From positions 1 to 64,000 of the forward strand of contig CAKUYE010000004.1 in assembly GCA_934702375.1 (NCBI GenBank): a stretch of DNA of 64,000 bases, read 5' to 3'. The notes under the pieces were generated by a model that was not told the DNA's origin, did not search any database, and saw only the letters and a list, made by a program, of their open reading frames with translations. Shown piece by piece: positions 43,654-54,300 of this stretch; positions within the stretch are counted from its first letter, which is position 1, and the number at the start of each line of letters is the position of its first letter. Source of the stretch: an uncultured Bacillota bacterium (GTDB taxonomy: Bacteria > Bacillota > Dehalobacteriia > UBA7702). The position numbers and the translations under genes were made by a program.

Positions 43654-44613
43654 ATGCCGATTAAAATCCCAGATAAACTACCTGCCGCAAAGATACTGAA
43701 CCGCGAAAATATTTTTGTTATGACGGAAGATCGTGCCGCAACCCAGGATGTTCGTCCGCTGCGTATTTTGATCTTGAATTTGATGCCGACCAAGGTGGTT
43801 ACGGAAACACAATTGGCCCGTTTGATTGGGAATACACCACTGCAGGTGGAAATGGAGCTGCTTCAAACCAGCCATATTCCGAAAAACACTTCGGAAGAAC
43901 ATATGCTGGCATTCTATAAACGTTTTGAGGATGTAAAGGATCAGAAATTTGACGGAATGATCATTACCGGTGCTCCCGTAGAGCAGCTGGAATTTGAAGA
44001 GGTTGAATACTGGCAGGAATTGACAGAGATCATGGAGTGGAGCAAAACCCATGTATTCAGTACACTCCATATTTGCTGGGGGGCTCAAGCCGGATTGTAT
44101 TATCACTACGGCATAAAAAAACACCAGATGAATAAAAAGCTCTTCGGCGTGTTTCCTCATCAGGTGGAGTACAAAAAATCCATTTTATTCCGGGGGTTTG
44201 ACGATACCTTTATGGTGCCTCATTCTCGCCATACTACGGTATTAAGAGAAGATATTGAGGCTGTTCCGGAACTGCACATCCTTGCTTCTTCCCGGGAAGC
44301 GGGAGTGTACGTTGTAACAACGAAACAGGGACGCCAGGTTTTTGTAACGGGACATTCCGAATATGACAGTGATACTTTGCGTCGAGAGTATTTCCGGGAT
44401 CTTGCTGCGGGGATTGATATTGACGTACCGAAAAATTATTTCCCCGATGACGATGATTCCAAAGAGCCGATTGTCAGCTGGCGCAGTGCGGCGAATCTGC
44501 TTTACTCCAACTGGCTCAATTACTTTGTATATCAGATTACGCCTTATGATATCTCCGCTATTGATAATGTGGATGACGAAGAAGATGGCATGGAAACAAC
44601 GATTTCCAAGTAA
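43654..44613 (+). CDS. metA: Homoserine O-acyltransferase MetA (probably acetyl)
   Basis: A 319-residue enzyme of normal length. The nucleophile Cys141 is in LHICWGAQAG, and the catalytic His is in VTGHSEYD with the Glu one to two residues on. The loop TGAPVEQLEFEEV has Glu where succinyl-forming E. coli MetA has Gly (APLGLVEF). In studied Bacillus-type enzymes this goes with acetyl-CoA use, and the neighbouring O-acetylhomoserine sulfhydrylase gene fits. Cytoplasmic first step of methionine synthesis. Confidence 0.92.
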   Translation: MPIKIPDKLPAAKILNRENIFVMTEDRAATQDVRPLRILILNLMPTKVVTETQLARLIGNTPLQVEMELLQTSHIPKNTSEEHMLAFYKRFEDVKDQKFDGMIITGAPVEQLEFEEVEYWQELTEIMEWSKTHVFSTLHICWGAQAGLYYHYGIKKHQMNKKLFGVFPHQVEYKKSILFRGFDDTFMVPHSRHTTVLREDIEAVPELHILASSREAGVYVVTTKQGRQVFVTGHSEYDSDTLRREYFRDLAAGIDIDVPKNYFPDDDDSKEPIVSWRSAANLLYSNWLNYFVYQITPYDISAIDNVDDEEDGMETTISK

Positions 44614-44649
44614 AGCCCGGGTATTTTGAAGGAGAGAGGATCGAAAACC

Positions 44650-45942
44650 ATGAATTTTGACCATTGTAAGTTTGAAACAAAGCAGCTCCATGTGGGACAA
44701 GAGGACGCCGATGTCGCTACCGGCGCCCGGGCGGTGCCGATCTATTTGACGACTTCCTATGTTTTTGAAAATAGCCAGCAGGCGGCAAATCGTTTTGCCC
44801 TGACCGAAGAGGGGCCGATCTATACCCGGCTGGAAAACCCTACCACCGGTGTTTTTGAACGGCGTATGGCCGCGCTGGAAGGCGGCACGGCGGCCATTGC
44901 TACGGCCTCCGGTGCTTCTGCCATTGACAGTGCCGTGCGGAATATTACCTGCTGCGGAGATCACATTGTGTCTGCCGCCACCCTTTACGGCGGGACTTTT
45001 AACTATTTCTCCAATACTTTGCCGGAGTGCGGTATCCATACTACCTTTGTGGATGGTAGCGATCCTGCCAACTTTGAGGCAGCCATCAATGATCGCACAA
45101 GGCTGCTTTATATGGAAACGATGGGTAATCCCAACTGTAACCTTATCGATATTGAAGCCGTCGCCGAGATCGCTCATCGTCACGGAATCCCGCTGATGAT
45201 CGACAATACCTTTGCGACGCCTTATTTGCTGCGTCCGATGGAATACGGAGCGGATATCGTGATTCATTCGGCCACCAAGTTTATCGGCGGCCACGGCACC
45301 GTTCTCGGCGGTGTGATCGTGGAAAGCGGTAAGTTTGATTGGGGACAGAATGATAAATTTCCGGGACTTGCCGCACCCAATGCCGGCTATCACGGCGCCG
45401 TTTTTACCGAAGTGGCACCGGAGGCTCCCTTCACCGCTAAGATTCGGGCAACGCTGATGCATGATATCGGCGCTGCCATCTCACCCTTTCATTCCTTTCT
45501 GCTTTTGCAGGGGTTGGAGACCCTCTCTCTGCGGGTGGAGCGCCATGTGGAAAACGCTTTGAAGGTTGTGGAGTACCTGGCGGATCATCCTCAGATCCGA
45601 AAGGTGAATCATCCTGCATTGGTTCGGGGGAAAGAGGGTGCGCTGTATCGAAAGTACTTTCCCAACGGCGGCGGCAGCATCTTTACCGTGGAGTTGAAGG
45701 GCGGCGAAGCCAAGGCCAGGGCTTTTACCGAAGCCCTTACGCTTTTCTCTCTTCTTGCCAATGTCGCCGACGGTAAATCTCTGGTGATTCATCCGATATC
45801 GACAACCCATTCACAGCTCGGTGATGCGGCACTGAAGGAGAGCGGTATCACTCCCGAAACGGTGCGTCTGTCTGTGGGTACGGAGCATATTGACGATATT
45901 CTGGCCGATATAGAACAGGCCTTTGCCAAGATCCGAGATTGA
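44650..45942 (+). CDS. metY: O-acetylhomoserine sulfhydrylase
   Basis: A 430-residue PLP enzyme of the Cys/Met metabolism family. ATG 44650 follows GGAGAGAGG. The PLP lysine is in HSATKFIGGHGTVLGG, with the substrate-loop EEGPIYTRLENPTTGVFE before it and the phosphate-binding GASAIDSAV region. The length (about 430, against about 390 for cystathionine enzymes) and the insertion near NDKFPGLAAPN mark MetY. It makes homocysteine from O-acetylhomoserine and sulfide. It follows metA by 36 bases and is presumably cotranscribed. A hairpin at 45994-46028 follows. Confidence 0.92.
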   Translation: MNFDHCKFETKQLHVGQEDADVATGARAVPIYLTTSYVFENSQQAANRFALTEEGPIYTRLENPTTGVFERRMAALEGGTAAIATASGASAIDSAVRNITCCGDHIVSAATLYGGTFNYFSNTLPECGIHTTFVDGSDPANFEAAINDRTRLLYMETMGNPNCNLIDIEAVAEIAHRHGIPLMIDNTFATPYLLRPMEYGADIVIHSATKFIGGHGTVLGGVIVESGKFDWGQNDKFPGLAAPNAGYHGAVFTEVAPEAPFTAKIRATLMHDIGAAISPFHSFLLLQGLETLSLRVERHVENALKVVEYLADHPQIRKVNHPALVRGKEGALYRKYFPNGGGSIFTVELKGGEAKARAFTEALTLFSLLANVADGKSLVIHPISTTHSQLGDAALKESGITPETVRLSVGTEHIDDILADIEQAFAKIRD

Positions 45943-45993
45943 TACGGTGCTTTTTCGGTGCGGTTCCGTTTCCCATAGTGAAAGAGGAGCGAA

Positions 45994-46032
45994 GCGGCAT
46001 AACCCCTTGTTTTATTGGGGTGTGCCGCATTT
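45994..46032 (+). terminator. Probable terminator after metY
   Basis: GCGGCATAACCCC pairs with GGGGTGTGCCGC; the T-tract is weak (ATTTGTATTT). Confidence 0.55.
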
Positions 46033-46076
46033 GTATTTCAGGAATTTCTCTCCGAATATCCGAGCCAGATCCGGGC

Positions 46077-46105
46077 TTGAATTGCCTTGGATTTTTTGCT
46101 AAAAT
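46077..46105 (+). promoter_or_regulatory. Promoter of the zinc-ribbon gene
   Basis: TTGAAT, 17-base spacer, TAAAAT; 34 bases before the start codon. Confidence 0.6.
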
Positions 46106-46138
46106 GAAGGAAAATCTTACAATCAGGAGGCAAGCCTC

Positions 46139-47371
46139 ATGGATAATAAATTTCGCACGATCCAATGTCAAAGCTGCGGCGGTGTCATGTCTCCGGATCA
46201 GCGGACACGCAGCTTTAAATGCTCTTACTGCGGCTGCAGCTGCCCTTGGCCGGAAGCGGGATACGTTGATCTCCCGGTACACTATCGTCACAGGCCCGTG
46301 CAGCGGGTGGAGAATTTATTGAAGCTGGGCCATGTGGAGTTTATGGATGCACCGGAAATGCCCTTGCTGGATGACCCCCTGGGAACGGCGGAGACCCTGC
46401 GACGGTGGGATCCGTGTACGGCGGCAGCTCTTTCCGGCGCGTGGCAAGTAACCTTTTCCTGTTCTGCTTGCGGCGGTCCGGTACAGGGAATTTCAACACA
46501 AACTATTTTCCGTTGCGGCTATTGCGGTAATAAGCTGGGAGCGGAAGAAGCCCTGAAGCCCGGAGCCTATCGGCGGGAGCTGGTGATGGGCGCCGGTGCG
46601 GAGTATGTGCCCAAGACCGCCATACCGTATCGAATGACCACGGAAAAGGCGTATGCTGTGTTGCACAAGGTTTGCGGCGCTTCCTCGCAGATTTTTGGTG
46701 AGGCAGAGGTGATGCTCTGCAATGAATTGGCTGCGATCTATATTCCCTTCTCGTTGACGGATCTTAGTGTAAAGGCGAAAGTATCGACTGAGCGCGGGAG
46801 CGGACTTGTTTATCAGGAAACGCTGGATTGGGCTTGTCCGGAAACGGATATTTTTGACATCAGAGTCTTGGATCATTTGGAACCGTGGAATTTTGACGAA
46901 GCCGGCTCCTTTGATCCCGCCTTTTGTGAAGGGGATATTCGTATTGCCTCCGTCTCCAATTTGGTTTCCCGCAGGAAGCTTATTGATGCGTTGTTGTATG
47001 ACCGTGTACAAGAGGATGTGATAAATGGTTTTGGCGTGAAAAAAGTGAGCATTCAGCAATGGAGTCGGGCTCTTCGCAAGCATGGCAATTCCACACTCCT
47101 GTTGCCGATCTTCTTTGCCGAAACGCCTTCGGATGAAAAGGGGCGCCGCTTCGCCGTAGCCATTAATGGACAAACCGGCGCTGCTGCCGCCTCCCTGCGG
47201 CAAAGCAGCGGCAAGCGAACCATGGTGGCAAGTCGAGGAGAAAACGTTCCGGAGATGTCTGAGCATACTATCCGCACGCCTGCGGTGGCGGTGCGGCGTG
47301 TGCGCTCCCCCTTCCTGCATGAGATATTGCCTTCGAATAAGGCATTCAAAAAACTGGGTCTCTTTCGGTGA
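46139..47371 (+). CDS. Protein with two zinc ribbons, function unknown
   Basis: A 410-residue soluble protein I cannot assign. Two CxxC-CxxC zinc ribbons are clear: CQSCGG...CSYCGC (about 10-32) and CSACGG...CGYCGN (about 109-131). Each resembles the TFIIB or DNA-J-type ribbon common in bacterial membrane-stress and helper proteins. The remaining 270 residues are mixed alpha/beta without a signal peptide or membrane helix; they include a DLSVKAKVSTERGSGLVYQET strand segment and a basic C-terminus. Start ATG follows CAGGAGG. It is transcribed alone between metY and rpoB. Alternative readings include a phage-like or primosome-associated ribbon protein; I would not assert either. Confidence 0.7.
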   Translation: MDNKFRTIQCQSCGGVMSPDQRTRSFKCSYCGCSCPWPEAGYVDLPVHYRHRPVQRVENLLKLGHVEFMDAPEMPLLDDPLGTAETLRRWDPCTAAALSGAWQVTFSCSACGGPVQGISTQTIFRCGYCGNKLGAEEALKPGAYRRELVMGAGAEYVPKTAIPYRMTTEKAYAVLHKVCGASSQIFGEAEVMLCNELAAIYIPFSLTDLSVKAKVSTERGSGLVYQETLDWACPETDIFDIRVLDHLEPWNFDEAGSFDPAFCEGDIRIASVSNLVSRRKLIDALLYDRVQEDVINGFGVKKVSIQQWSRALRKHGNSTLLLPIFFAETPSDEKGRRFAVAINGQTGAAAASLRQSSGKRTMVASRGENVPEMSEHTIRTPAVAVRRVRSPFLHEILPSNKAFKKLGLFR

Positions 47372-47459
47372 GCGAAAACAGACATCAGCGGAATATAAGA
47401 GTGAATTCAGTGATTGTCAGGAAAAGAGTAATCACGAATCGCCTCCCTTGACCGGGCAA

Positions 47460-47493
47460 AAATCCGACGAAACGATTTTTCGTCGGATTTTTT
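47460..47493 (+). terminator. Terminator after the zinc-ribbon gene
   Basis: AAATCCGACGAA (47460-47471) pairs with TTCGTCGGATTT (47479-47490), with a T-run. Confidence 0.9.
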
Positions 47494-47495
47494 GC

Positions 47496-47525
47496 TTGAC
47501 ACAAGCTGCATTTTGGCGTTATAAT
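47496..47525 (+). promoter_or_regulatory. Promoter of the rpoBC-str-S10 operon
   Basis: TTGACA at 47496-47501, an 18-base spacer and TATAAT at 47520-47525. It gives a leader of about 240 bases before rpoB. Confidence 0.8.
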
Positions 47526-47619
47526 GAAATGCTACTATAAATTGGGCGAGAAGCCGAATTTTTAAATTGTTTCCCACAGTTATTTTGCTGCTCACAGTAA
47601 AACGGTTCATCAAAAAAAG

Positions 47620-47716
47620 TCGGTTTTTGGGCTTGCGGTAAGACGAGAGCCGTGTCGTTTCGGGCTTGCGGTAAGGCGGGACGACAATACCGGGCTTGCG
47701 GTAAGACGGTATGCTT
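47620..47716 (+). repeat. Three stem-loops sharing a GGGCTTGCGGTAAG loop in the rpoB leader
   Basis: GGGCTTGCGGTAAGRCG occurs at 47629-47645, 47662-47678 and 47692-47708. The flanks differ but pair. Copy 3 is closed by ATACCG/CGGTAT and copy 2 by GTCGT/ACGAC. Copy 1 is closed more weakly, by CGG/CCG. Shared loop with unrelated stems suggests an RNA feature selected at the loop, such as a protein-binding site controlling rpoBC. It lies entirely between promoter and start codon. Confidence 0.6.
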
Positions 47717-47772
47717 TTGGCGTGGCGGCGGCAAAGGACTGTAACCAAAATATACAAGGAGTGAATGATTAC

Positions 47773-50700
47773 ATGGCCCATATCAGTGGTCTTGGTACCA
47801 TCAAGCGCAGAGATTATTCCAACATTGTAGAAGTTCTGGAAATGCCGGATCTCATTGAGATCCAGCGTCATTCCTACGAGTGGTTTTTAGAAGAAGGTAT
47901 GAATTCAATTTTTGCCGACATCTCTCCCATTCAGGATTTCACCGGTAATCTCGTATTGGAATTCCTCGACTATTCTTTGGGGGAAGAAAAATACAGCGTA
48001 GAAGAATGTAAGGAAAGAGACGCGACGTATTCCGCACCGTTAAAAGTGGGGGTTCGCCTCATCAACAAGGAGACCGGTGAAGTCAAAGAACAGGAAGTCT
48101 TTTTAGGCGATTTCCACCTCATGACCGACCGCGGTACTTTTATCGTTAACGGCGCGGAACGTGTTATCGTTTCTCAGCTGGTTCGTTCTCCCGGCGTCTA
48201 TTTCTCCCATACAAAGGACGCAAACTCCGGTGCAGATATTTATGGCTCTACCATTATCCCTAATCGCGGTGCATGGCTGGAGTTTGAAACCGATGCTGCC
48301 GGAATCGTTTATGTCCGTATCGACCGCACCCGTAAGCTTCCTGCCACGGTGCTTTTACGCGCCCTTGGCTTTAGCAGTGACGAAGAGATCCGCGCCTTTG
48401 TCGATGAAAATTCCCATATGCTGGCAACCATCGAAAAAGATGGCACCCACAACGAAAGCGAAGCTCTTTTGGAAGTGTACAGAAAGCTTCGTCCCGGTGA
48501 ACCTCCTACTGAGGATTCCGCCCGCAATTTGCTTCATGCTTTATTCTTTGATCCCAAGCGTTACGATTTGGGGAATGTCGGCCGTTATAAGCTTCATAAA
48601 AAACTGGATAACGGTATTTTTAAACGCATTGATGAAAACGGCAAAGTCTGGAACGACGATGAAGAAGATTATTTGGAATACGATGGCGACATTGCCAATG
48701 TTCGCAATGACTTTGTAAAGCATCTGACCAAAAAAGATATTTTCAGCACATTAAAAGAATTCCTCCTTTTAATGGATGGAAAACGCAGTGCCGATGATAT
48801 TGACCATTTGGGCAACCGCCGCATTCGCTGCGTTGGCGAGCTGCTGCAAAATCAGTTCCGTATCGGTCTTTCCCGTATGGAACGTGTCGTAAAAGAGAGA
48901 ATGTCTATTCAGGATACGGAAGGGATTACACCTCAGATCCTGATCAATACCCGTCCGGTGGTGGCGGCTCTGAAAGAATTCTTTGGTTCTTCTCAGCTGT
49001 CTCAGTTCATGGATCAGACAAATCCTCTGGCAGAATTGACTCACAAACGCCGTCTTTCGGCCCTTGGCCCCGGCGGCCTTTCCCGAGAACGTGCAGGTAT
49101 GGAAGTGCGTGACGTTCACCACTCCCATTACGGCAGAATGTGCCCCATTGAAACGCCGGAAGGCCCCAACATTGGTTTGATCGGTTCTCTGGCGACCTTT
49201 GCAAAAATCAATGAATACGGCTTTATTGAAACCCCCTATCGCCGTGTGGATAAGGAAACAGGTATCGTTTCCGATATTATTGACTACCTCACTGCTGATG
49301 AAGAAGAAGGCTTCATTGTCGCTCAGGCCAATGAACCTCTTGATGAAAATAACCGTTTTGTCCATGATCGCGTTAATGTTCGTCGTGGCGCCGATATTAT
49401 GGCCGTCAATGTGGAACGCGTGGATTACATGGACGTCAGCCCGAAACAGGTTGTGTCCGTTGCTGCGGCATTGATTCCCTTCTTGGAACACGATGATGCC
49501 AACCGCGCATTGATGGGTGCTAACATGCAGCGCCAGGCAGTTCCTCTGCTGGTGACGGAAGCTCCTTTCGTCGGCACCGGTATGGAATACAAGGCTGCAG
49601 TAGACTCCTGCGTTGTGGAAACCGCAAAGGCCGAAGGTGTTGTGGAACGTGTGGATGGGGATATCATCGTTGTTCGCCACGATGAAGACGGCAAACTGGA
49701 AACCCATCGCCTTTTGAAATACAAACGCTCCAACCAGGGTACCTGTGTGAACCAGTTCCCCATTGTCCATAAGGGCGATCATGTCCATAAACGCCAGGTT
49801 CTGGCGGATGGTCCTGCAACGGATCAGGGAGAACTTGCTCTGGGTCGCAACGTTGTTGTCGCCTTTATGACCTGGGAAGGTTATAACTATGAAGATGCTA
49901 TTCTCCTGAACGAGCGCCTTGTTCGTGATGATTATTTTACCTCGGTTCATATTGAAGAATATGAATGCGATGCCCGTGATACAAAACTTGGGCCGGAAGA
50001 AATTACCAGAGATATTCCCAATGTTGGTGATGATATTCTTAAAGACCTGGATGCTCAGGGGATCATCCGTATTGGGACAGAAGTTCGCAGCGGTGATATT
50101 CTTGTCGGTAAAGTCACGCCGAAAGGGGAAACGGAGCTGACGGCAGAAGAACGTTTGCTTCGGGCGATCTTTGGTGAAAAAGCCAGAGAGGTTCGGGATA
50201 CCTCCCTTCGCGTGCCCCATGGGGAACAAGGGAAAGTCGTTGATATTCGTATCTTTACCAGAGAAAATGGGGATGAGCTTTCTCCCGGCGTAAATCGTCT
50301 TGTCCGTGTTTATGTCGCGCAGAAACGAAAGATCTCCGTTGGGGATAAAATGGCAGGTCGTCATGGGAACAAGGGTGTTGTTTCCCGTATCCTGCCGGAA
50401 GAAAATATGCCCTTCCTTCCCGACGGTACTCCCGTTGATGTCGTTCTGAATCCCCTGGGGGTTCCTTCCCGTATGAATATTGGGCAGGTACTGGAATGTC
50501 ATCTCGGCTGGGCCGCAAAAAATCTGGGGATTCATATCGCTACTCCTGTTTTTGACGGTGCTTCGGAAATTGATATTGTCGATGCATTGAAAGAAGCCGG
50601 TTTCACGGAAAGCGGCAAGAGCATTTTAAGAGATGGTCGTACCGGTTTACCTTTTGATAACCCTGTGACCGTTGGCGTTATGTATATGCTCAAACTTCAC

Positions 50701-51333
50701 CATCTTGTTGATGATAAGATCCATGCCCGTTCTACCGGTCCTTACTCTCTCGTTACCCAGCAGCCTCTCGGTGGTAAAGCGCAGTTTGGCGGCCAGCGTT
50801 TTGGGGAAATGGAGGTTTGGGCTTTGGAAGCTTACGGCGCTGCCTATACTCTCCAGGAAATCCTTACGGTTAAGTCGGATGATGTTGTTGGTCGTGTAAA
50901 AACTTACGAAAGCATCGTAAAGGGCGAAAATGTTCCGGAACCCGGTGTTCCTGAATCCTTCAAGGTTTTGATCAAGGAACTGCAGAGCCTTTGCCTCGAT
51001 GTTCGTGTTCTTAACCGCAATGACGAAGAAATTGAAATTCGCGAGCTTGATGACGATGATATGGATGTGCCGGACAGAGAGGACTTTGTGGAAGAGCTGC
51101 GTGGTCCCGATAAACCTCAGTTCCGGGCTGACACCATGGTTGAAGTGGATGCTCAGGGAGATCAGATTGATGATCTTGACGATGGCGACGAGGAAGACGA
51201 TGGTCTTGATATTGACGACAGCAATATCGATCTGTCCGCCGCCCTTGATGATGATCTGGATAGCCTCGGGGATGACATTTTCGATGATTTGGACAGCTCC
51301 ATCGACCTCAGTGACGATGATATGGATTTCTGA
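47773..51333 (+). CDS. rpoB: RNA polymerase beta subunit
   Basis: An 1186-residue subunit. I choose ATG 47773, 11 bases after AAGGAGTGA; in-frame GTG codons lie upstream, at 47722 and 47761. The rifampicin-region motif GSSQLSQFMDQTNPLAELTHKRRLSALGPGG is present; the fork loop and the C-terminal clamp segment (PLGGKAQFGGQRFGEMEVWALEAYGAA) are complete. The last 90 residues form a strongly acidic Asp/Glu tail, longer than usual. It begins an operon not preceded by rplJL, unlike in most bacteria. Confidence 0.96.
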   Translation: MAHISGLGTIKRRDYSNIVEVLEMPDLIEIQRHSYEWFLEEGMNSIFADISPIQDFTGNLVLEFLDYSLGEEKYSVEECKERDATYSAPLKVGVRLINKETGEVKEQEVFLGDFHLMTDRGTFIVNGAERVIVSQLVRSPGVYFSHTKDANSGADIYGSTIIPNRGAWLEFETDAAGIVYVRIDRTRKLPATVLLRALGFSSDEEIRAFVDENSHMLATIEKDGTHNESEALLEVYRKLRPGEPPTEDSARNLLHALFFDPKRYDLGNVGRYKLHKKLDNGIFKRIDENGKVWNDDEEDYLEYDGDIANVRNDFVKHLTKKDIFSTLKEFLLLMDGKRSADDIDHLGNRRIRCVGELLQNQFRIGLSRMERVVKERMSIQDTEGITPQILINTRPVVAALKEFFGSSQLSQFMDQTNPLAELTHKRRLSALGPGGLSRERAGMEVRDVHHSHYGRMCPIETPEGPNIGLIGSLATFAKINEYGFIETPYRRVDKETGIVSDIIDYLTADEEEGFIVAQANEPLDENNRFVHDRVNVRRGADIMAVNVERVDYMDVSPKQVVSVAAALIPFLEHDDANRALMGANMQRQAVPLLVTEAPFVGTGMEYKAAVDSCVVETAKAEGVVERVDGDIIVVRHDEDGKLETHRLLKYKRSNQGTCVNQFPIVHKGDHVHKRQVLADGPATDQGELALGRNVVVAFMTWEGYNYEDAILLNERLVRDDYFTSVHIEEYECDARDTKLGPEEITRDIPNVGDDILKDLDAQGIIRIGTEVRSGDILVGKVTPKGETELTAEERLLRAIFGEKAREVRDTSLRVPHGEQGKVVDIRIFTRENGDELSPGVNRLVRVYVAQKRKISVGDKMAGRHGNKGVVSRILPEENMPFLPDGTPVDVVLNPLGVPSRMNIGQVLECHLGWAAKNLGIHIATPVFDGASEIDIVDALKEAGFTESGKSILRDGRTGLPFDNPVTVGVMYMLKLHHLVDDKIHARSTGPYSLVTQQPLGGKAQFGGQRFGEMEVWALEAYGAAYTLQEILTVKSDDVVGRVKTYESIVKGENVPEPGVPESFKVLIKELQSLCLDVRVLNRNDEEIEIRELDDDDMDVPDREDFVEELRGPDKPQFRADTMVEVDAQGDQIDDLDDGDEEDDGLDIDDSNIDLSAALDDDLDSLGDDIFDDLDSSIDLSDDDMDF

Positions 51334-51364
51334 TCTGTACCGTAAATGAAAGGAGAGATAATCC

Positions 51365-54300
51365 TTGATTGATGTAAGTAATTTTGACCGTATGCGCATT
51401 TCTCTGGCGTCTCCGGACCAGATCCGGGAATGGTCTTACGGTGAAGTAAAAAAACCGGAAACGATCAATTACCGAACCTTGAAACCGGAACGGGATGGTC
51501 TTTTCTGCGAACGCATCTTTGGCCCCACAAAGGACTGGGAGTGTCATTGCGGGAAATATAAGAGAGTTCGTTATAAAGGTATGATCTGCGACCGCTGCGG
51601 TGTTGAAGTCACCCGGGCAAAGGTCAGAAGAGAACGTATGGGCCACATTGAGTTGGCTGCGCCGGTCTCTCATATCTGGTATTTTAAAGGAATCCCCTCC
51701 CGTATGGGGCTCCTTCTTGATATGTCCCCCCGTGCTTTGGAAAAGATCCTTTATTTTGTGTCTTATGTTGTGCTTGATCCCGGCGATACTCCGCTGATGA
51801 AAAAGCAGATCCTTTCCGAAAGCGAATACCGTGCCGCCAGAGATGAATATGGTGATGAATTCCGTGCCGGCATGGGTGCGGAATCGGTAAAAGAACTTTT
51901 GGCAACGATTGATTTGGAAAAACTTGCCGGTGAGCTTCGCAATGAGCTGACCGGTTCCAGCGGTCAGCGCCGTGTACGTGCCATTCGCCGTTTGGAGGTC
52001 GTGGAAGCCTTTCTCGGCTCCGGAAACCGTCCCGAATGGATGATCCTGGATGTTGTTCCGGTTATTCCGCCGGAAGTTCGTCCTATGGTCCAGTTGGACG
52101 GCGGCCGTTTTGCCACTTCGGATTTAAATGACCTTTATCGTCGTGTGATCAACCGCAATAATCGTTTGAAACGGTTGCTTGATCTCGGCGCTCCCGATAT
52201 CATTGTTCGCAATGAAAAACGTATGCTTCAGGAAGCTGTTGATGCGCTGATTGACAACGGTCGTCGCGGTCGTCCCGTGACCGGCCCCGGGAATCGTCCT
52301 TTGAAATCCTTAAGCGATATGCTTAAAGGGAAACAGGGGCGTTTCCGTCAGAACCTCCTCGGGAAACGTGTTGACTATTCCGGCCGTTCGGTTATCGTTG
52401 TCGGTCCGGAGCTGAAAATGCATCAGTGCGGTCTGCCCAAAGAAATGGCTCTGGAACTCTTTAAGCCCTTTGTTATGAAACGCCTCGTAAAGGATGGCAT
52501 GGCTCATAATATCAAGAGTGCAAAGCGCATGGTGGAACGGGTGCGTACGGAAGTATGGGATGTCCTGGAAGATGTTATTAAGGATCATCCGGTTCTTCTT
52601 AACCGTGCTCCTACACTTCACCGTCTCGGTATTCAGGCTTTTGAACCGGTCCTCGTGGAAGGGCGTGCATTGAAGCTGCATCCTCTGGTATGTACAGCCT
52701 ATAATGCCGACTTTGACGGTGACCAGATGGCGGTTCATGTTCCTCTCTCTGCAGAAGCTCAGGCCGAAGCCAGATTGCTGATGATTTCTTCCTATAATAT
52801 TCTGAACCCCAAAGACGGTCATCCTGTGGCGGTTCCTACCCAGGATATGGTTCTCGGTTCCTACTATCTTACGGCGATTAAAGAAGGCGCAAAAGGGGAA
52901 GGTAAAGTATTCTGCTCTTATGACGAAGCTTATGCTGCCTATGAAAATGATGCCGTTGATCTTCATGCTTTGATTGAGATCATAAAACCCGAAGAATGGG
53001 ATTACCAGATGGTGGAAAAGAAACGGGTTGAATTTGAAAAACGCGAAAACGGTATGTACCAGAGGGTTAAAACTACCGTTGGTCGTTTGAAATTCAACTA
53101 CAATATCCCTATCCCCAAAGAAATGGGTTACTATAACTGCACCATCACGAAAAAGGTTCTTGGCGATATCGTTGATCGCTGCGTTCGTATTATGGGTATC
53201 ACCCATGCTGCAGAGTTGCTTGACGGTATTAAATCCATGGGCTACAAAACCTCTACTCAGGCCGGTATCACCATTGGTTTGCAGGATATTAAAGTTCCTG
53301 CGGCCAAAAAGACGATCATGGCTCAGGCAGAAGTGGACGTCAAAGGCATTGAAGATTTGTTCCGTCGCGGTTTTGTCACCGAAGATGAACGCTATAATAA
53401 AGTGATCCAGATCTGGAACAAAGCTACTGATGATATCACCGCACAGCTCATGGGCACTTTGGATCCCTTCAATCCTATTTACATGATGGCAAATTCCGGG
53501 GCTCGTGGTAACGTCCAGCAGATTCGTCAGTTGGCAGGGATGCGCGGCTTGATGGCCGGTCCTTCCGGGAAGATCATCGACTTGCCGATTAAGGCAAACT
53601 TCCGTGAAGGTCTTGATATTCTGGAATTCTTCATTTCTTCTCACGGTGCCCGTAAAGGTCTTACCGATACCGCCCTCCGTACTGCAGACTCCGGTTATCT
53701 GACTCGTCGTCTTGTCGATGTTGCTCAGGAAGTGATTGTTCGCGAAGACGATTGCGGCTGCGATGAAGGTATCTGGGTCGAAGAAATTCCCAATATCGAA
53801 CCGCTTTCGGAACGTATCGAAGGTCGTGTGGCGACCTATGATATTGTCAATAAACATACCGGTGAAGTTATTGTACCTGCCGGGGAAGAAATCGTCGATA
53901 AGCATCTTGCTCAGATTGATGCCTATATGGAAACGCTTCCGCCGGAAGAACGCCGTGTGAATATTCGCTCGGTCCTCACCTGCAAGAGCCGGTATGGCGT
54001 TTGCCGTAAATGCTATGGCCGTAACCTTGCTACCGGCGTTATGGTTGATATTGGGGAAGCCGTTGGTACCATTGCTGCTCAGTCCATTGGGGAGCCCGGT
54101 ACACAGCTTACCATGCGTACTTTCCATACCGGCGGTGTTGCCGGGGACGATATCACCCAGGGTCTTCCCCGTGTTGAAGAACTCTTTGAAGCACGACGCC
54201 CCAAATATCAGGGGATTCTTACGGAATTCTCCGGTATGGCCGTAGTGGAAGATTATAAGAACCAGAAGAAGATCTCCATTGTAAAAGACGGGGAAGAGCT

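Noticed and set aside
47629..47708. CRISPR-like array
   Set aside because: Only three 17-base repeats, unequal spacers of 13-16 bases that pair with each other as stems, and no cas genes.
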